Assembly: GCA_903813345.2 (NCBI GenBank)
Contig: CAIIXF020000003.1
Location: 366,730-430,729, forward strand
Source of the DNA: Owenia fusiformis
Taxonomy: Eukaryota > Annelida > Polychaeta > Sabellida > Oweniidae
DNA length: 64,000 bases
Direction: 5' to 3'
Positions 11,558 through 22,118 of this stretch are shown piece by piece (within the stretch, counting starts at the first letter, position 1; each line of letters starts with the position of its first letter). Below the pieces are notes generated by a model. That model was not told the DNA's origin, did no database searches, and saw only the letters and a program-made list of their open reading frames with translations. Both the position numbers and the translations under genes were made by a program.

Positions 11558-12182
11558 GGTAAGTTGGATGCGTGTATTTACGATTATTTCTTGAAATATT
11601 TCCTGATATTTGTTTTGGAAGGCCTAATTTCACTGAACACAATTGACTCCACTTCTGCCACTTGGTCAGCTCTGTAACTTGTAGGTAAACGATATGTAAG
11701 ACACTGAAAAAAAAAGATAAGAAAACATCTAACTTGTGATTCCTGTCCTATCTTCAAAAAACTTATAGAATTACGAATAGAGAGCGCAAGTTGTGATGAC
11801 GTATTACACAAAAGCTATATGTAAGGAATTTTATAAGTTGGCTAATTACGTATAACAAAAATTCTCTTTAATGGAATACTTTAACAAAAATTTCTAGAGC
11901 AATAATACCACATGCAGAAATCTACTGTAGCCAAAGTTCTAGTTAACAATTGATTTCATGTGTATGGAATTCTTACAAGGATTCATTCAGATATACCCCC
12001 AAAATGCAATCTGATTCTCGACGCTGTTTTGGTGCAAAATTTCGGTGCCGTTTCGGCAACAAATGGACTGACTAGTCCGGTAGCAAATTTTGGTGTCAAA
12101 ACGGTGCCGGAACAGGGCCAAATTTTTTCGATGTCACATTATATTGGCTGTGTAAAGGTAGAAACTTTCAGGAAAAAATAGT
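11558..12182. other. no gene seen
   Basis: A+T-rich. At 12020-12120 a G+C-richer stretch repeats TTTCGGTGCCG/AACGGTGCCGG words and may be a repeat edge. No motif in any frame. Confidence 0.45.
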
Positions 12183-12262
12183 TGCTGCTTTGTGTAAATC
12201 AATGGTATACCATCCATCTGGAAATGGACAATGTGAGAGATTTACCCATATGTTTAAATATT
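12183..12262 (+). pseudogene. Ty3/gypsy-type integrase fragment 1
   Basis: Bases 12208-12243 encode YHPSGNGQCERF, which matches the strongly conserved P-YHP-gNGq-ERf motif of the integrase core of Ty3/gypsy-type LTR retrotransposons, near the catalytic glutamate. The homology stops within about 20 bp, so only a sliver remains. The same sequence (GGAAATGGACAATGTGAGAG and flanks) recurs at 18901-18930. A frame at 12288-12476 is proline- and leucine-rich with a 30-bp near-duplication, not clearly linked. Confidence 0.75.
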
Positions 12263-12530
12263 ATATTATATTCTTTACAATATCCTGATGACATGTAGAA
12301 GAATGAGTATAAAGCCGGAACACATCAGAGTCTCTCTGTTTCTCTACTACAATCAAAGAGAAGGTACTGAGCAGCCTGCTATTGAATTTGCTGAACTGCC
12401 AGAATTAGCCCCTCTGTCTGCACTCCCAGAATTAGTCCCACTGCCTGCGCTCTCACAACCTGAAGACTTGGATTGACAATATTGATAATTAACATTGCAT
12501 CAAACTGTACCAGGGAAACAAGTTGCAACA

Positions 12531-12614
12531 ATGGCAACAGAATATTCGGAAGTAAAACTTCGAAATGACATTATCAAGAATGGAGATGCCATTGAAATCA
12601 ATGGAGTTCTCAAA
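12531..12614 (+). CDS. possible 5' exon, 28 codons
   Basis: An ATG with good context (AACAATGG) opens MATEYSEVKLRNDIIKNGDA and ends at a consensus donor (CAAA then GTATGT). I find no matching downstream exon: the next candidate acceptor, at 12760, leads to a quick stop and lies inside the mariner-like element. It may be a stranded first exon. Confidence 0.25.
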
Positions 12615-12674
12615 GTATGTTAAAGCTATAGATTTCAAATCATTTTAATTATGACCGTATACATGTATAAAATA

Positions 12675-13010
12675 CAGAGTGTTTCAAAAAATTACAACCC
12701 ACCTTTTATGTTATAACTCTGTAAATATTAGTATTTATTTTTCATTTTTCAGGTGAAAAGACTCCATTCAATGTTCTTCCAGAAAACATTAATAACTGTA
12801 GCTAGTCATAAGTAGACAATATGGCATGGTCAACTGAAGTAAGGACCTATTGTGTCGAAAAATATTTAAAAACGGGTTCTTTCAAGAAGACACAGAATGC
12901 ATTTAAAAGAGATCATCATGGGAGAAATGCTCCAAACAAGTCTTTGATTTACAGGTGGGCTAAGAAATTTAGAAACTGAACTGAACTTAGGAACTGTAAA
13001 AAATCTAAAT
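12675..13010 (+). mobile_element. 5' part of a mariner/Tc1-like transposon with helix-turn-helix coding start
   Basis: A terminal-repeat-like end (TA then CAGAGTGTTTCAAAAAATTA) lies 146 bp upstream of an ATG at 12821. The frame reads MAWSTEVRTYCVEKYLKTGS, then FKKTQNAFKRDHHG and NKSLIYRWAKKFRN. This matches the helix-turn-helix found at the N-terminus of transposases of this superfamily in arthropods and molluscs (e-r---ve-Y--tgSf--tq-aF-r, then tI-rW-kkF--tG). A stop follows at once and the DDE domain is missing, so this is a 5' remnant. Confidence 0.65.
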
Positions 13011-13219
13011 GCTAAAAGCAATGACTCGACAAAAACAGTAAAACAGAAATTGACTGAAAGAGATATGGAACCCCGGGAATCCATGAATGAGTGGTTTCCT
13101 CAAAGAATAGAGGATGTGACTATGACTATAAATCTGGGGGGGGGGTTCAATAGGACTTTGAAATTGCCGTTTCTGATCCACTAGAGTATTACCTACAAAC
13201 CAAAGACTATCTTCATCAA

Positions 13220-13700
13220 CTGCGTTGCTTTATCCATGCCGTACAACACATCAGCAGCCTTGGAATCCTCCACAACAATGCTCTTCATGTGGCAATTGTC
13301 TGCCAATGGATGACAGAAGGGAGAATGTTTGTTTCAGATCTTTTCCACAGATAAGGGCCCTTAATGAACAGTCCTTCCAGCTGAAGGAGACACCACAGAT
13401 TCTTAGATGCATCACTATTAATCCTGGCTTCTTTGGTTAATGCACTAATAGACTAACACTAGATGCAGAAATAAAAGGCAATATCCTTATAGATTCAATG
13501 GACCAATTGATCGACATAGACGCCCTGTGGCATACAGACAGCTTGTGCAAGCTGCTTGGGGTGTCTTGGGTCCCCAAGTGAGAATGGTCCTGCCTTCATG
13601 TGCTGGACTCTGCATCAGAGCTCACTATCCTCCTCCAGGACAACATGCAAAACTGCATCAATTTGTAGGGTTTAAAGAGGCAGATGAGTGGTGCCAAAAA
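13220..13700 (+). pseudogene. P2X7 C-terminal-type zinc domain relic, copy B
   Basis: The frame from 13225 contains QCSSCGNCLPMDDRRENVCF and then CITINPGFFG, matching the C-C-nC--M----e-vCc and CIT-hpGF parts of the P2X7 intracellular domain. After a stop at 13440 and a shift, 13527-13700 reads VAYRQLVQAAWGVLG, then VLPSCAGLCIRAHYPPPGQ and FVGFKEADEW. That corresponds to the family's y-q--w-wG, then -iPSC----IR--fP----Y-GFk ending. It covers more of the C-terminal half than copy A. No channel domain is present. Confidence 0.75.
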
Positions 13701-14029
13701 TGTACTCGTATTAAAGATGTTGTGTACTTTACACAACATAGTTTATTTATATCTAGTTTTCTCCGTCAATTGTAAATATACCATAACAATAACTTATATA
13801 CAATTTAGGGAGGACTCTCATAGTGAATAATAAACTGTTAATCAATGTATGTTAATTAATTAATGTCCTGATCATCTATTTGATTTGAAAAACATTTTTT
13901 CTTCATAGCATACTAAATATTTTTTAAGCTTGTCATTTTACGTTAGTCAATATTGTTCCAGCTTGGGCAAGAGGGATTGGAGCAATGATATTATCGTCAC
14001 ATGGGGGGAAAATTTATTGGGAGAGGAAT
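13701..14029. other. no gene seen; short dispersed repeat
   Basis: Bases 13862-13930 (CATCTATTTGATTTGAAAAA and onward) have a diverged match at 22832-22895, so this is the edge of a dispersed repeat. Confidence 0.45.
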
Positions 14030-14225
14030 TATTTTTTCTCTTCTTTAATGATGAAATTCTAAATCTCATCAACTTTGCTCTGCGTGAAAACGATTTAAAA
14101 ATTGCTTCACAAAGAAGAAAATGTAGTTTTTTGTTGGTACAACTACTTTCCTTGTGAGTCGGACACAATGTGGGGATGGAGAAAGTAGAGAGGAAGGTGA
14201 GTGTAAAAGATGGTAGGTAGAAGAA
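14030..14225. repeat. dispersed repeat, copy 1
   Basis: About 170-190 bp (TTTAATGATGAAATTCTAAA through GGATGGAGAAAGTAGAGAGG) recur at 60333-60500 with small differences. There is no clear coding frame, and open frames on both strands here are incidental. Confidence 0.85.
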
Positions 14226-15393
14226 GGAAGAAATCAAAGTGGAGAAGAAAAATCATAAATCATAAAATGCATTATACTGTTATATTTCTTCTAGTTCTTC
14301 TCTGCGATTTAATGCTAAGTTTCTATCATTTCCTTTATCAAAGCAACATGCAGCGACACCTCTAGTAAAGAGAAATGGAGTCGGACTTCCAAAAATCAGT
14401 ATTTTACAACAAAAAGTAAAAACTACACTGCTTAATCTATTATTTTAAAACAAATATTTAAAAGATTTAAAACAAATATGGAAGAATTCCGAAAATCAAT
14501 CCTTCAACTAAAGGAAGATGTTTACTTTGAGAGAAGTGAAAAAGGGACTTTATGAAACCATTTCAAAAATTGGCCAAAACTTTTTATCTGAAACTTCAGT
14601 TGTTTCAGAAAATGTTGAATTAATATCGCATCTTGGAAAATATTCTTTTGGTTAAGTTAATCTTGTCATGTTAAAATCAGGATTAATAGCAGCTCAAAAA
14701 AGAAAAATATATGCCTTTACGTGTTCAGGGTTGTCAAATATTTTTAGGTAATGTTTTATATCTGGAAATTTCAACCAAAAATAAACATGCTCATATGTTT
14801 CCAATAAAGCAATCAATGCCCCATGATTACACCAATTGGCTTAAATTTGAAATAAATACTCAGATTCACTTACTTTTAATCTCATTTGTTGATTGTTTTT
14901 CTGTGTTTTTCTAAGATACGAGGTGAATGTTCATTACCACGTAGCCTGCTATATGTATGTTGTAAGAGACTAGTACAGAACCATAAAACATGTTGGTGGC
15001 GTGGATAAGAAAAGAGAAGCAAAAGGCTGCTGTTGATACATACTTGAATGAAATATACTTACATCAGAATTACTGACTATTGTGAATATGGTAATGGAAA
15101 ATATGCGCCATATTGGATTTTAGAAATCTTTGATGATGTTATGTGTACCCATATTTTGGGAATCTTAAAGAACATGTGTCCAATTTAAAACTTGTCTCCA
15201 GAAAAAGTCTGACAAAAAACTTGTATTCGCAAATGCAAATAATAGTAATGGCTACCGACTAGCCGGTAAATTGCAACTTGATAGCGAACTCAGACTATGA
15301 TGTTAGAGTTGCAGGTTGCATGCAAGAGGATTCAGAGAATAACGATATTTTAATTTGTGAAATCTGCAAAATTTAATAGCTGCAAAATCTGCC
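14226..15393. other. no clear gene; scraps of coding-like frame
   Basis: A 25-codon frame at 14479 (MEEFRKSILQLKEDVYFERS) and a frame near 14595 (NFLSETSVVSENVELISHLG) look protein-like but are isolated by stops. The rest is A+T-rich. I cannot assign a family. Confidence 0.35.
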
Positions 15394-15938
15394 TTATCAC
15401 ATGGACTGCATGTTCCACGTTTCCCGCATGCCAATCCTACTTTCTACCTACTGGTCTCGGTCAACAGTAATTTCTCGGTTTAAAGTCTCGAAATACAATT
15501 TTGCCTGGCTACCTCTAAAGAGGTCAACAATTGTATACTGTAGAGTCCTTAAGAGTTGTTTTTATGGAAAAACATGCAGGTTGTAAAATGTTCAATACAA
15601 CATTTCTTATGCATGTAGCCTGGAAGGACATGTCCAGCCGGATGAGGATAAAGGCGAATAGAATAAAGACTGACACCACTAGAACAGGGGCCAATGTTGG
15701 AATGCCGAGTAAATTTTCCATGATGGAAGAATGCATGTGGCCTTAATATGGCCTGCATATTAGGGATTGTTGGAAACCAGGTCATCCAACAGTTTATGTG
15801 CCACAGACCCTTCTAGCAAGACTACTTGTACATTGTATCCAGCAGCTACCATTTGAGCAGTCTATCTCGATTGAGCAGGCAAAGCTGGTTCCAGATGGAT
15901 TCGTACCATATCCATTCAGGAAGGATACACCATAAATC
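15394..15938 (+). repeat. 546-bp dispersed repeat, copy 2, with Myb/SANT-like relic
   Basis: Near-identical to copy 1 at 7709-8254, with a few substitutions and a 1-base loss in the stretch corresponding to GAACGCATTGTGG. The frame at 15531-15746 repeats the Myb/SANT-like segment. The second frame (TVYVPQTLLARLLVHCIQQL) continues past the repeat edge. Confidence 0.8.
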
Positions 15939-16040
15939 CATATTGATAAGATGAGGTCACTAGCAGCAACTCTTCTGTATAGGCATACTGTGTGTGGACT
16001 CAAGGAAGGGGCTGACTTTTCTCAGCATTTATATGTACCT
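15939..16040 (+). pseudogene. continuation of the unknown coding frame beyond the repeat
   Basis: After an in-frame TAA at about 15933, the same frame as the repeat's second reading frame runs on as IDKMRSLAATLLYRHTVCGL and GADFSQHLYVP. The parent element is therefore longer than 546 bp and copy 1 is truncated. No family recognised. Confidence 0.4.
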
Positions 16041-16394
16041 TAGGTGGGTAAAATAACATATCTCTTAAGTTTCAATACTTTCTTATAACAAGCCAATTAG
16101 ATAATATTATAGCAGATAATGTCTTTGCTGTAGCAAGTAATGATCTTGGGTATTCCTTAAATTCACTACTACATTAATCAGAATAGGCTTTTATAAATGT
16201 GCACCTGTAAGGACCATGGAAAGAAGGTATCGCAACAGATTTTAGGCAATCATTTGTTGGATTGTGGCTATTTTCTGAAGATTTAAAAAAGTGTTAGGCC
16301 AATTTATTATCTAAAGGAAAAGTTGTCATATATGCCCATGTCGGTGAATAGTGCCCAAATTGAATGCCCAAGTTTTCTGTCATCCTAAGGGGTC
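16041..16394. other. no gene seen
   Basis: A+T-rich unique sequence running up to the assembly gap. Confidence 0.45.
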
Positions 16395-16417
16395 NNNNNN
16401 NNNNNNNNNNNNNNNNN
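16395..16417. other. assembly gap (23 N)
   Basis: Twenty-three undetermined bases. Sequence character changes sharply across it, from A+T-rich to G+C-rich, so the gap sits at or near an element edge. Confidence 1.
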
Positions 16418-16735
16418 TTAAGGCCCGGTCACACCGCCCGGACGTTGCTGGAGCGTTCCTTGAACGTTGAAAAAATTCATCAACGCTCGTCAACGCGCAC
16501 AAAATGGGGAAAAAACAAAAACACGGGCATTGGCTTAGCGGTGCACCGCTGAAGCCGGCGTTGCTTTAGCGTTGGTTAAGCGGTTGCGAGCGTTGGTTAA
16601 GCGGTTGCGAGCTGTAGCTAGCGTTTGTTTAGCGGTAATGTGAGCGTTGGTATAGCGGCGTTCTGCGCATGAGAGCGTTGCCTCGGCGGGGGTATAAATA
16701 GCAGCAGCGTTGGTTTAGCAGCATATCGCGTTTGA
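16418..16735 (+). mobile_element. G+C-rich element end beginning TTAAGGCCCGGTCACACCG
   Basis: Directly after the gap comes TTAAGGCCCGGTCACACCGC. A TTAA followed by a G+C-rich end is the layout of TTAA-inserting elements (piggyBac-like or Kolobok-like miniature elements). The body has 20-24 bp repeats of GCGTTGGTTAAGCGGTTGCG. The opposite end is not identifiable, so the boundary is approximate. Confidence 0.4.
16693..16700 (+). promoter_or_regulatory. TATA-box-like TATAAATA in a G+C-rich context
   Basis: TATAAATA sits in GGCGGGGGTATAAATAGCAG, a good core-promoter match. No substantial open frame begins within 150 bp downstream, so it may be a decayed element promoter. Confidence 0.35.
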
Positions 16736-17257
16736 CTACTGGGAAATTATTTCAAGTGGGAAGTGTTTAAGAGTAAAGACCTTTATTGGAATTTGTAACT
16801 TTAACAAAAGTCCTTCAAGGATTAAAGAAGAAATGTTTTAAATCTAAAGTGCTTCGTATTAATGTAATATGACATTAAGAATGAATTACATTACAAATTT
16901 CTTTAATAATCTCTCATATCATTTCAAACAAACATATCACAATTTAATCGTTGCATTTCCATTACTTGGAACCGATTTACGTTCAAATTGCTTTAGCAAT
17001 GTCAAATAACATTTACAGCAAAGTAATAATCATGACGCATGACAAATTTTTGCATTGCTGTGCGCGCATCAACTTTTTGTATAATACCATGACGAGTGCA
17101 ACATTTTACAAGCTGCGCAGAAAATTCACAGATAATTTATTGAATTGCTTGACGTGAAAACACTAGGTATATACTATATTTGAATAAAGGTCTCAGTAAA
17201 AGTCTATTTGTATTAACATTTAATGAAAAACAAAAATCGCATAATTCACCTTTTTAA
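16736..17257. other. no gene seen
   Basis: A+T-rich. The 68-codon frame at 16951 has no motif. Confidence 0.4.
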
Positions 17258-17718
17258 AATCCAAAATCACAAACTTTGAGCGCTCAATTTAATACTCATA
17301 TTCCCGTTATCAATGACATCAATAACATTCCAAAAACCCTTAGCATTGACAAAGCAAATATTTTTTTAGACCATTTTGTAGAGAAATATCACATTAACGA
17401 AGAACTTCCAGAGGTACCCTTTCAAAGTAGAAAAACAACTTATTAAATAACATACTTGTGACTGAAGATGAAATTCTCCAAATTTTAACATGTTTATATC
17501 CCCTTACTAATTATTTGCAGTATAATGATGAACAAGACACTCCAATAATTGTTGGCATACATCTTGTTCCAGGTATAACGATTACAACTCACACCCCAGA
17601 AATGAAGACAAACACACGATTCCTTAATGAGGGTTCAGTCATTCAGACTGATACAACTTTTGGAAATCAAGGTTTTTATGTGACAACAGTAGCAACTCAA
17701 GATTTATCTGTTGCCTGA
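17258..17718 (+). pseudogene. transposase-like relic (QTDTTFGNQGFYV)
   Basis: An open frame 17258-17446 (including TLSIDKANIFLDHFVEKYHI) is followed in a shifted frame by 17458-17718, which ends VIQTDTTFGNQGFYVTTVAT. The D-T-TF motif after a hydrophobic strand resembles the first catalytic Asp region of MULE-type DDE transposases (DgTf--), but the rest of the domain is missing. Composition and two consecutive open frames suggest real coding ancestry. Confidence 0.3.
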
Positions 17719-17746
17719 GACTCCACAGGATGTTCTCCATAATATA

Positions 17747-17793
17747 TTAGCCTATTATAGTGTACAATAGCCTATTATAGTGTACAATAGCCT
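17747..17793. repeat. 20-bp tandem repeat, 2.3 copies
   Basis: TAGCCTATTATAGTGTACAA is repeated head to tail. Confidence 0.85.
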
Positions 17794-18037
17794 ATATGGT
17801 GTTAAATGTATTTTGCCTTTACATGGTGTTAATTAACATGGAGTAAATAGAACATGGGGCTTTAAAAACATTGTTCCACTTGTGATGTGTCCTACTGCAT
17901 TTATTAAACATACAATATTTCTATTTACAGAGTTCTTTTCAACAACATACCCCAGGGACATGTATCACATGCTATGCAACAATAAAGATTGATTTAACTT
18001 TCATAGCGTGTACCAACTACATACATATACCTAGAAG

Positions 18038-18379
18038 GTGGTTGGTGTAAGAGGTCCCATAAGCATACATATAATGCCAAAGGTGAGGTTGTACTTGTCA
18101 TTGGACAGAGAATCACGAAAATTCTCAATATCATCTGAGCTATATGTGCAGATGATGGCCAAACTCCTCCTGTGCACACATGTAGCAAGAACCATGAGGA
18201 TTCCTCACAATCAATGGAGTACCAGGGTGCCCTTATGGCCTTCAATGAGATTGGGGGCCTGGAGTGATATAACAAGTGAAAAAGACTCACCACATTACGA
18301 ATCTGATTCTGAGGGTGAAAATATGCATGATGTGGAACATATATTACAGACTGAGACCATGAGTTACAGGGGCATTTAA
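18038..18379 (+). pseudogene. coding-like frame, possibly upstream exon of the following relic
   Basis: The 113-codon frame has an acidic, serine-rich end (DSPHYESDSEGENMHDVEHI). It is followed seven bases later, in another frame, by the transposase-like piece, so the two may be one broken gene. No domain recognised. Confidence 0.25.
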
Positions 18380-18385
18380 CAGATT

Positions 18386-18790
18386 ATGAGCATGCACCAT
18401 GTTCAAATTAGAATTTTACCAACTTTATTCATATTTTCATGGCAAAAAGCATTTAATGTACCATTTGGAGCTGTTGCTGTTTCATTGTTATTTCTAAAAA
18501 TGTTCATTTGTGATGTTGCAAGCAATTTAGCCATCACAGATATATTCACCTTGACCCTTGAAATACCTTCTAGTGTTTACAGAGGCAAAGAAATGTTAGG
18601 GATCAAGGATTCATTTCAAAAATATGTAGTTTGCGAAAAGTGTCATCATTCATATGAAATTGACAATAATTTGACTTTAAGGCAAGATGGCTCCAGAGTT
18701 TCCCAAAAGTGTAGACACATTCCTTTTCAGTCCCAGGGTTTCAATCACATTTATACAGCAGCTGAAAATAAATGTATTCTACAATTTTAA
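18386..18790 (+). pseudogene. transposase-family N-terminal zinc motif relic
   Basis: The frame reads WQKAFNVPFGAVAVSLLFLK early and later KYVVCEKCHHSYEIDN, then SQKCRHIPFQSQGFNH. A hydrophobic helix followed by VC-kCH-lY and a later kC-h-pF is a pattern I associate with large invertebrate proteins annotated as transposase-like (tnp2/CACTA-like). The catalytic domain is not present downstream; a gypsy fragment starts about 100 bp later. A stop just after the CxxCH region marks it as a relic. Confidence 0.35.
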
Positions 18791-18894
18791 TTCTTTGTTG
18801 TAGGCAAACAATGTTGAGATGCTGCTGGAAATCATAGCCAACAAATGTGTTCATGCGCCGGGATCCAAGACATTTTTTAAAGCACCATTACAAT

Positions 18895-19060
18895 GGTGCA
18901 TCTGGAAATGGACAATGTGAGAGATTTACCCATATGTCGAATCTTTTATTGAGGTCATTAAATCAAGGAGAAAATGGTCAGAATACATCAAAGAGTTCTA
19001 CTACTACAATATAACACCACATCAGAGTACAGGCATTTCACCTTGTGCATCAATTAAAAA
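18895..19060 (+). pseudogene. Ty3/gypsy-type integrase fragment 2
   Basis: Bases 18901-18927 encode SGNGQCERF. A frame 3 bases out of register later reads KWSEYIKEFYYYNITPHQST, then GISPC. This is the end of the integrase core of gypsy-type elements (--W-e-l--fv-aYN-t-H-sTg-sPy). At least one frameshift separates the two. It extends further downstream than the fragment at 12183 and shares its first 35 bp with it. No LTRs found nearby. Confidence 0.8.
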
Positions 19061-19184
19061 ATATTATTGAGAACAGTAACCTATATGGCACTGATTTAGA
19101 AAAGATAAGACTTATCCTTCATACATCAAAAAACTCGCCTGGGTTAAAAACACAAAAGTCAGAACGGCAGAGGACCTACCTGAG

Positions 19185-19290
19185 AGCTGGAGAAAGGCGA
19201 GAGCTGGAGAAAGGCGAGAGCTGGAGAAAGGCGAGAGCTGGAGAAAGGCGAGAGCTGGAGAAAGGCGAGAGCTGGAGAAAGGCGAGAGCT
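19185..19290. repeat. 17-bp tandem repeat, 6 copies
   Basis: GAGCTGGAGAAAGGCGA is repeated almost perfectly. Because 17 is not a multiple of three, the translated frame cycles every 51 bp, arguing against a coding role for the surrounding 112-codon frame. Confidence 0.95.
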
Positions 19291-19536
19291 GCAGCAAACA
19301 GAGAAATAAACTTGCAGTCCCTGCGTAGAGATGGCTGCTTAAGATATCGCTCATATGTGGAGTGGCCTTTATCCAAATTATGAAAACGGTCTTATTGTAA
19401 ATTGTTGGATTGAATTGAAAAATACTTTCGTAAATTATTTGTTTCTGTCCAAGGTGACTTAAAGTCTTATAAATTGTATAATATAATGTGATCTTATATG
19501 GAAAGCATTCATAACTAGACTTGGGAAATTGAACGA

Positions 19537-20994
19537 AGTATCATTGTTCAATTTACAAATGGGAAAGAGTTACAGGCATTTCAAAACTTAGTGCTTGGCC
19601 AAAATTAAAGTTAAAGTATCCTTGAAACACTGCTAACCTGAATGTGACCAAAAATATGGGTGATATCATCAAAAAGAGGATTGATATTGAGTTGTAAAAA
19701 TATACTCCAAGGAAACTCTTCTAAAATGCCTTAAAAAGGTTTTATTAGGATTATTAAATGCCATACCCCTACTTGCAGTGTATTTAAGGTCAAATCTGGA
19801 AAGAATTGCTACTGTTAACATGGCCAAGGGAGACGTGGCGACTATTAATTTACACTTTAATTATGGTAAAACAGAACATTTTGAAATCTATGTAACTTTT
19901 TCCCGTTTGTGGGTTGAGGCATGATACTTGGCAAATCAATGTAACTTTGGAAAGCTTTAAAATGATATATCATACATACTATGGGGACATTGTTGTATGT
20001 CTGCCTAAAGGGGCCCCATACTTTCGGGACATCCTGTATTCTTGAATAACCAATCTTTTTCATTCCAGAAAAGGAGGAGATTAGACAACAGAGGGTGGCA
20101 CTGCAGGAATACCAGCACTCCGCAGCGGTAAAACTATTTCAGTTTTCAGGTTGGTCTGAATTTACATTCAAACACTTTGCAGCATTATTATCTAAATCAT
20201 CCAACTGAACGAGTTGGGGGATGCCTCTGTCCATCCGTCCGTTATTTTTAAGAAAAAGCCCAGTATTGCATGGCAACCATTTTTACGTTTTTAAACATAA
20301 TAAAGTGATTTTGTTGATATTTAATTTGCGGATACTACCATCCTTCGATCACAGGGCGGTCTTACCCTTTGAAATGAATGTTGCCCTTTACTTTCTGAAG
20401 TGACATTTAATGTCTGTCTTACTGTTTACTATATTTGATACCTAAAAACATTTGTATTCCCCTTTACTATCTGTATTACCCATAATATTGAGTCTGTATT
20501 TTCTTGAAATATATTTTGTATAATATAACAATATATTGCAGTTGATGAATAACCTACTGTACTTCTTGTTTATTATTTCACATAGAGAAACTCATTGCTT
20601 ATTGTAGGTGTTAAAAGAAAGGTTACTTCACGTCCCCCAGGTTATAACCACAATCTCTGTAATGAAAAAGGACGATTGCTTCTTCACTCTGGGGGGTAAT
20701 CACATTGTGGCAGCTTGCCAGGAATTACTACAAGAGTGGCCAGAAAATGATAGTCTTAAGGGATTAAAGTAAGTGTATAGTTTTTATCTTAAAGTACATG
20801 TACAGGGTGGGCCAAAAAACAGCCCCCCCCCCCCCTAGCCAATAGTTCTGATAGGTTTTTGCTTTTTATCAAAAACACAATTAATGATATATTATTCTAA
20901 AGATAATTCTCTGTTAATACAACAATTTCAAACCATATAAAAAGCAAAAAATTATCAGGACTACTGGCTAGGAGGTGATTTTTAGCCCACCTTG
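19537..20994 (+). repeat. segmental duplication, copy 1 (pairs with 37768-39141)
   Basis: From AAGTATCATTGTTCAATTTA to AGGAGGTGATTTT the sequence is nearly identical to 37768-39141, including two exons, two introns and inserted miniature elements. Copy 2 has an 81-bp deletion within the second exon and a few small indels. Bases 19537-19615 are also an imperfect inverted repeat of 19857-19935, one arm of a miniature element ending in CCCCATACTTTCGGGACATC near 20020. Confidence 0.95.
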
Positions 20995-21896
20995 TATGTC
21001 AAGATAGCTTAAAGATAATAATGAATAAATATTGTCAAAAATGAGTGCTCATGCTGTTATGTACTGCTAAAGTTAGAGGACAGATGCAAGTAAACAGTTT
21101 CATGTACATAATTGTCATTGGATGATCAAATCCTGAATATATCAGGTGTCCCATATTTTGGAGTAAGGAATAATGATAGGACAAAATTGTGAACATTTCA
21201 TGGACAACACTGTAAAGTCTAAACAGATGTAGTTGAAATGGTTAAATTTTCTTGAAAAATTATTTCATTGTAAGCCACAGCTTAAACACCATTATGGGTA
21301 TCATTTTGTAATATATGTAAATTTTTCAGAAAAATTGACTGCATGATCTATGAAAACCTCACAGTTGAAGAGGCTAAGAGGATTGCTAATGACCACAACA
21401 TTGCACAAAATCATCTGCAACTAACTTTTCAAGTAAGTACCTTCATCTTTGTAATCACTTTTAGGATTATTGAAACTTACAACAAGTAATTTACAGTATA
21501 AAATCAGAAAACTTTTGTTCTCTATATATGGATTCTATAAGACAGAGATAAAAATCATCATTGTGAATCGCTGTCCACAGATTCTTCAAACAGATTTTTC
21601 AAACTATATGACATCACAATATGGGAGTGTATAATGTGTATTTCCTCTTTTTGAAGCTTTCTAGCGCAGAAAAATAAAAAATTTTCCTATTTTATTTCTA
21701 CAGGCCTTTTTGCACCTTTAATATGTTTTCAAATATATATATTATTATATTCTTAAAATTTTAAGTCAGTATTTGGTTCTTTTTTCCAGTATCTTCCAAT
21801 TCTTCAAGTCAAAAGAGGAGGAAACGTGACAAGAAAGTGAACAAGATGGCCGCTTTTGTGTATTCTTTCTCAGAATCTGATTCTGATTTTGTATAA
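20069..21896 (+). CDS. ParB-like gene, 3' exons (locus 1)
   Basis: Four splice-bounded pieces form one phase-consistent frame. Exon A 20069-20127 reads KEEIRQQRVALQEYQHSAA. Exon B 20608-20768 reads GNHIVAACQELLQEWPENDS after FFTLG. Exon C 21330-21432 reads KIDCMIYENLTVEEAKRIAN then DHNIAQNHLQLTFQ. Exon D 21790-21896 has QKRRKRDKKVNK and ends SFSESDSDFV. GG-H---A--ELL, a short gap, then I-c-v---LT-EEAkrIA--HN matches the core of the ParB/sulfiredoxin-like fold (dG-hR--A--el, then v--ls-eea--la---N). Junctions A-B (phase 0) and B-C (phase 2) agree. C-D requires the second of two overlapping GT sites (CAAGTAA then GTACCT). The KRRKR cluster could be a nuclear signal. Upstream exons were not found. 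Function unknown; domain call is by motif. Confidence 0.6.
20803..20994. mobile_element. 192-bp palindromic MITE with TA duplication (copy 1)
   Basis: The ends CAGGGTGGGCCAAAAAACAG and the inverted complement (TTTTTAGCCCACCTTG) are flanked by TA. Inner arms continue the palindrome (TTTTTGCTTTTTAT against ATAAAAAGCAAAAA). The TA duplication and terminal repeat fit Tc1/mariner-derived miniature elements. It is inserted in the intron 34 bp after the exon B donor. A 13-C run lies just inside the left end. Confidence 0.85.
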
Positions 21897-22118
21897 TCAA
21901 CATGATCAATGGTGCAATTAATACTGTCTTACATACAATAGTTATAACATATAAGTTGACAGGATGTTCATCCACTGGAGTATTGATGCCAATTGATAAA
22001 CCATGGTTAATATTTTTGTTAACATACTTGTTATTAAAATAATTGCTATATACCTGGACCATAATAATTTGCCTAAGAGTATATCTGCTAACTTAGGAAA
22101 CTCCTGTATTTTTACATG
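21897..22118. other. 3' flank of the ParB-like gene
   Basis: No convincing poly(A) signal within the first 150 bp after the stop. TATTAAAATAATTG near 22030 is A+T-rich only. No gene seen. Confidence 0.4.

Noticed and set aside
19112-19376. Serine/leucine-rich reverse frames and the 112-codon forward frame
   Set aside because: They are produced by the 17-bp repeat cycling through frames.
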